Part shown: piece after piece, positions 63,185 to 64,000 of the stretch
Position numbering within the stretch: the first letter of the stretch is position 1
Layout of the letters: each line of letters begins with the position of its first letter
Source of the DNA: Caulobacter sp. SL161
Lineage (GTDB): Bacteria > Pseudomonadota > Alphaproteobacteria > Caulobacterales > Caulobacteraceae
DNA length: 64,000 nt
Direction of reading: 5' to 3'
Assembly (NCBI RefSeq): GCF_026672375.1
Contig: NZ_JAPPRA010000001.1
Span: 496,001 to 560,000, forward strand
Notes under the pieces: generated by a model
Databases searched by the model: none
What the model was told of the DNA's origin: nothing
What the model saw: the letters and a program-made list of their open reading frames with translations, nothing else
Program-made: the position numbers and the translations under genes

Positions 63185-64000
63185 GTGGTTAAGCAACCGT
63201 TAACGGATGATCCACAGGAGAGTCTGGCGCAGGGCGAGAGCGAAAGGCTGCCGCCACGCTTCGCCACCTACTTCCATATACACCTGGTTTCAGACTCCAC
63301 CGGCGAGACGCTGAATGCGATGGCGCGGGCGGTCTGCGCGCGGTTCACCGACATCCTGCCGATCGAGCACATCTATGCGCTGGTGCGGTCGACCCGGCAG
63401 TTGGATCGCGCTCTGGAAGAGATCGCCGGTGCGCCGGGTGTGGTGATGCACACGATCGTTGACCCCGGCCTTCGCGCTGCGCTCGAGGAAGGCTGCCGCA
63501 AGCTGGAAATGCCGTGCATCGCCGCGCTGGATCCGGTGATCAGCGCCATGTCCCGTTATCTGGGCGCGCGGATCTCGACCCGGGTCGGCGCCCAGCACGC
63601 CCTGACCAATGACTATTTCGACCGCATCGAGGCGCTGGACTACGCCATCGCCCACGATGACGGCCAGGGCGGACAGGATCTGACCCAGGCCGACGTCATT
63701 CTGGTGGGCGTGTCACGGACCTCCAAGACTCCCACCTGCATCTATCTGGCGCATCGAGGCGTGCGCGCCGCCAATGTGCCGCTGGTCCCGGGCCGCCCGC
63801 CGCCTCCTGAGCTGTTCGAGCTGAAGAACACCTTGATCGTCGGCCTGATCACCTCGCCGGATCGGTTGATCCAGATCCGTCGCAATCGCCTGCTCTCTCT
63901 GAAAGAGAACCGCGAGAGCGACTATGTCGACGCCGACGCGGTGCGTCAGGAGATCATCGCTGCGCGCCGCCTGTTCGAGCGCCAGAACTGGCCGGTCATC
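63185..64000 (+). CDS. PEP-synthase/PPDK regulatory kinase-pyrophosphorylase (DUF299), partial
   Basis: Begins at GTG 63185 (VVKQPLTDDPQE), preceded by GAGGCAGGG, and runs off the right edge after 272 codons. The domain starts at HIHLVSDSTGETLNAMARA. The ADP-binding P-loop GVSRTSKTPTCIYLAHRG and DYFDRIEALDYAIAHDDG are visible. This family phosphorylates and dephosphorylates PEP synthase or pyruvate-phosphate dikinase using ADP. It corresponds to the first gene right of Cori in C. crescentus. About 25 residues precede the conserved core, and they overlap CtrA box 5 and a DnaA box. Confidence 0.92.
   Translation, partial: MVKQPLTDDPQESLAQGESERLPPRFATYFHIHLVSDSTGETLNAMARAVCARFTDILPIEHIYALVRSTRQLDRALEEIAGAPGVVMHTIVDPGLRAALEEGCRKLEMPCIAALDPVISAMSRYLGARISTRVGAQHALTNDYFDRIEALDYAIAHDDGQGGQDLTQADVILVGVSRTSKTPTCIYLAHRGVRAANVPLVPGRPPPPELFELKNTLIVGLITSPDRLIQIRRNRLLSLKENRESDYVDADAVRQEIIAARRLFERQNWPVI
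63189..63203. promoter_or_regulatory. CtrA box 5, inside the first codons of the downstream gene
   Basis: Perfect TTAA-GCAACCG-TTAA occupying codons 2-7 of the regulator gene (VKQPLT). Bound CtrA could block both origin function and transcription entering this gene. Confidence 0.9.
63208..63216 (+). promoter_or_regulatory. DnaA box
   Basis: TGATCCACA, 8 of 9 to the TTATCCACA consensus, 5 bp from CtrA box 5. This form corresponds to the moderate-affinity DnaA sites described for Cori. Close spacing suggests direct competition between DnaA and CtrA. Confidence 0.75.

Larger units (their letters stand above)
62739..63250. other. chromosomal replication origin Cori
   Basis: Region between hemE and the PEP-synthase-regulator gene, the C. 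crescentus origin location. It contains five CtrA boxes, an A+T-rich segment next to hemE (about 62788-62830) suited to unwinding, at least one good DnaA box, and several GANTC sites (62883, 63025, 63053, 63220). Its right edge overlaps coding sequence from 63185. The match is to known Cori organisation by synteny and element content. Confidence 0.93.

Overview
The window reads as the chromosome of a Caulobacter (Alphaproteobacteria, very probably a C. crescentus/vibrioides relative), covering about 62 kb on one side of the replication origin, the origin itself (Cori), and the first ~800 bp beyond it. The basis is high GC with strong GC3 bias; ParA and ParB sequences that I recognise as Caulobacter; the order hemE - Cori - PEP-synthase-regulator gene; five TTAA-N7-TTAA-type CtrA boxes in one intergenic region; and a cluster of parS sites about 8 kb from it. 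There are no rRNA or tRNA genes, CRISPR arrays or insertion sequences that I can see. This is mostly core genome rather than accessory DNA.

Layout. 0-5.7 kb: a partial TraB/GumN-like gene, murI, a 1.1 kb non-coding stretch carrying palindromic repeats, ftsK and lolA. 5.7-10 kb: a compact promoter/mini-ORF/terminator unit, xth, mutM, and the ubiquinone genes ubiE-ubiB. 10-12.9 kb: a small DUF5076 gene, a lipoprotein, coaBC, dut and a 46-aa membrane protein. 13.2-16.6 kb: an EmrA/EmrB-type efflux pair with its TetR regulator and a likely operator inside the promoter spacer. 16.6-21.7 kb (minus strand): a fatty-acid cluster fabA-fabB-[TPR glycosyltransferase]-fabI. 21.7-28.2 kb: metabolic enzymes and an S9 peptidase. 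28.2-31 kb: hslV-[NTF2-like]-hslU. 31-33.4 kb: DNA repair genes (Ada-like methyltransferase, nth). 34.4-38.5 kb: PfkB kinase followed by hisBHAFE with 1-4 bp overlaps. 38.5-45.7 kb: envelope functions (MltA, Tim44-like, SecB, the essential regulator CenR, an L,D-transpeptidase, NtrZ) plus YggS and ThiE. 45.8-50 kb: leuS-lptE-holA.

50.2-62.7 kb is the origin-proximal block. On the minus strand mnmE-mnmG-rsmG-parA-parB forms the classic gid/par segregation cluster, with at least five parS-like sites from 52.85 to 57.43 kb, several inside coding sequence. Further in, rho and hemE-hemH-hemJ-(RraB-like) are transcribed away from Cori. Cori occupies about 62.74-63.25 kb: AT-rich DNA with two CtrA boxes overlaps the hemE promoter region, two more boxes lie in the middle, and a fifth plus a DnaA box lie inside the first codons of the next gene.

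CtrA boxes (replication repression), DnaA box (initiation), parS/ParB/ParA (origin segregation) and CcrM GANTC sites therefore lie within about 10 kb. The most interesting less-explained items are the promoter/25-codon ORF/terminator unit between lolA and xth, an apparently exported RraB-domain protein next to rho, the glycosyltransferase inserted in the fab operon, and the overlap of origin elements with protein-coding sequence.
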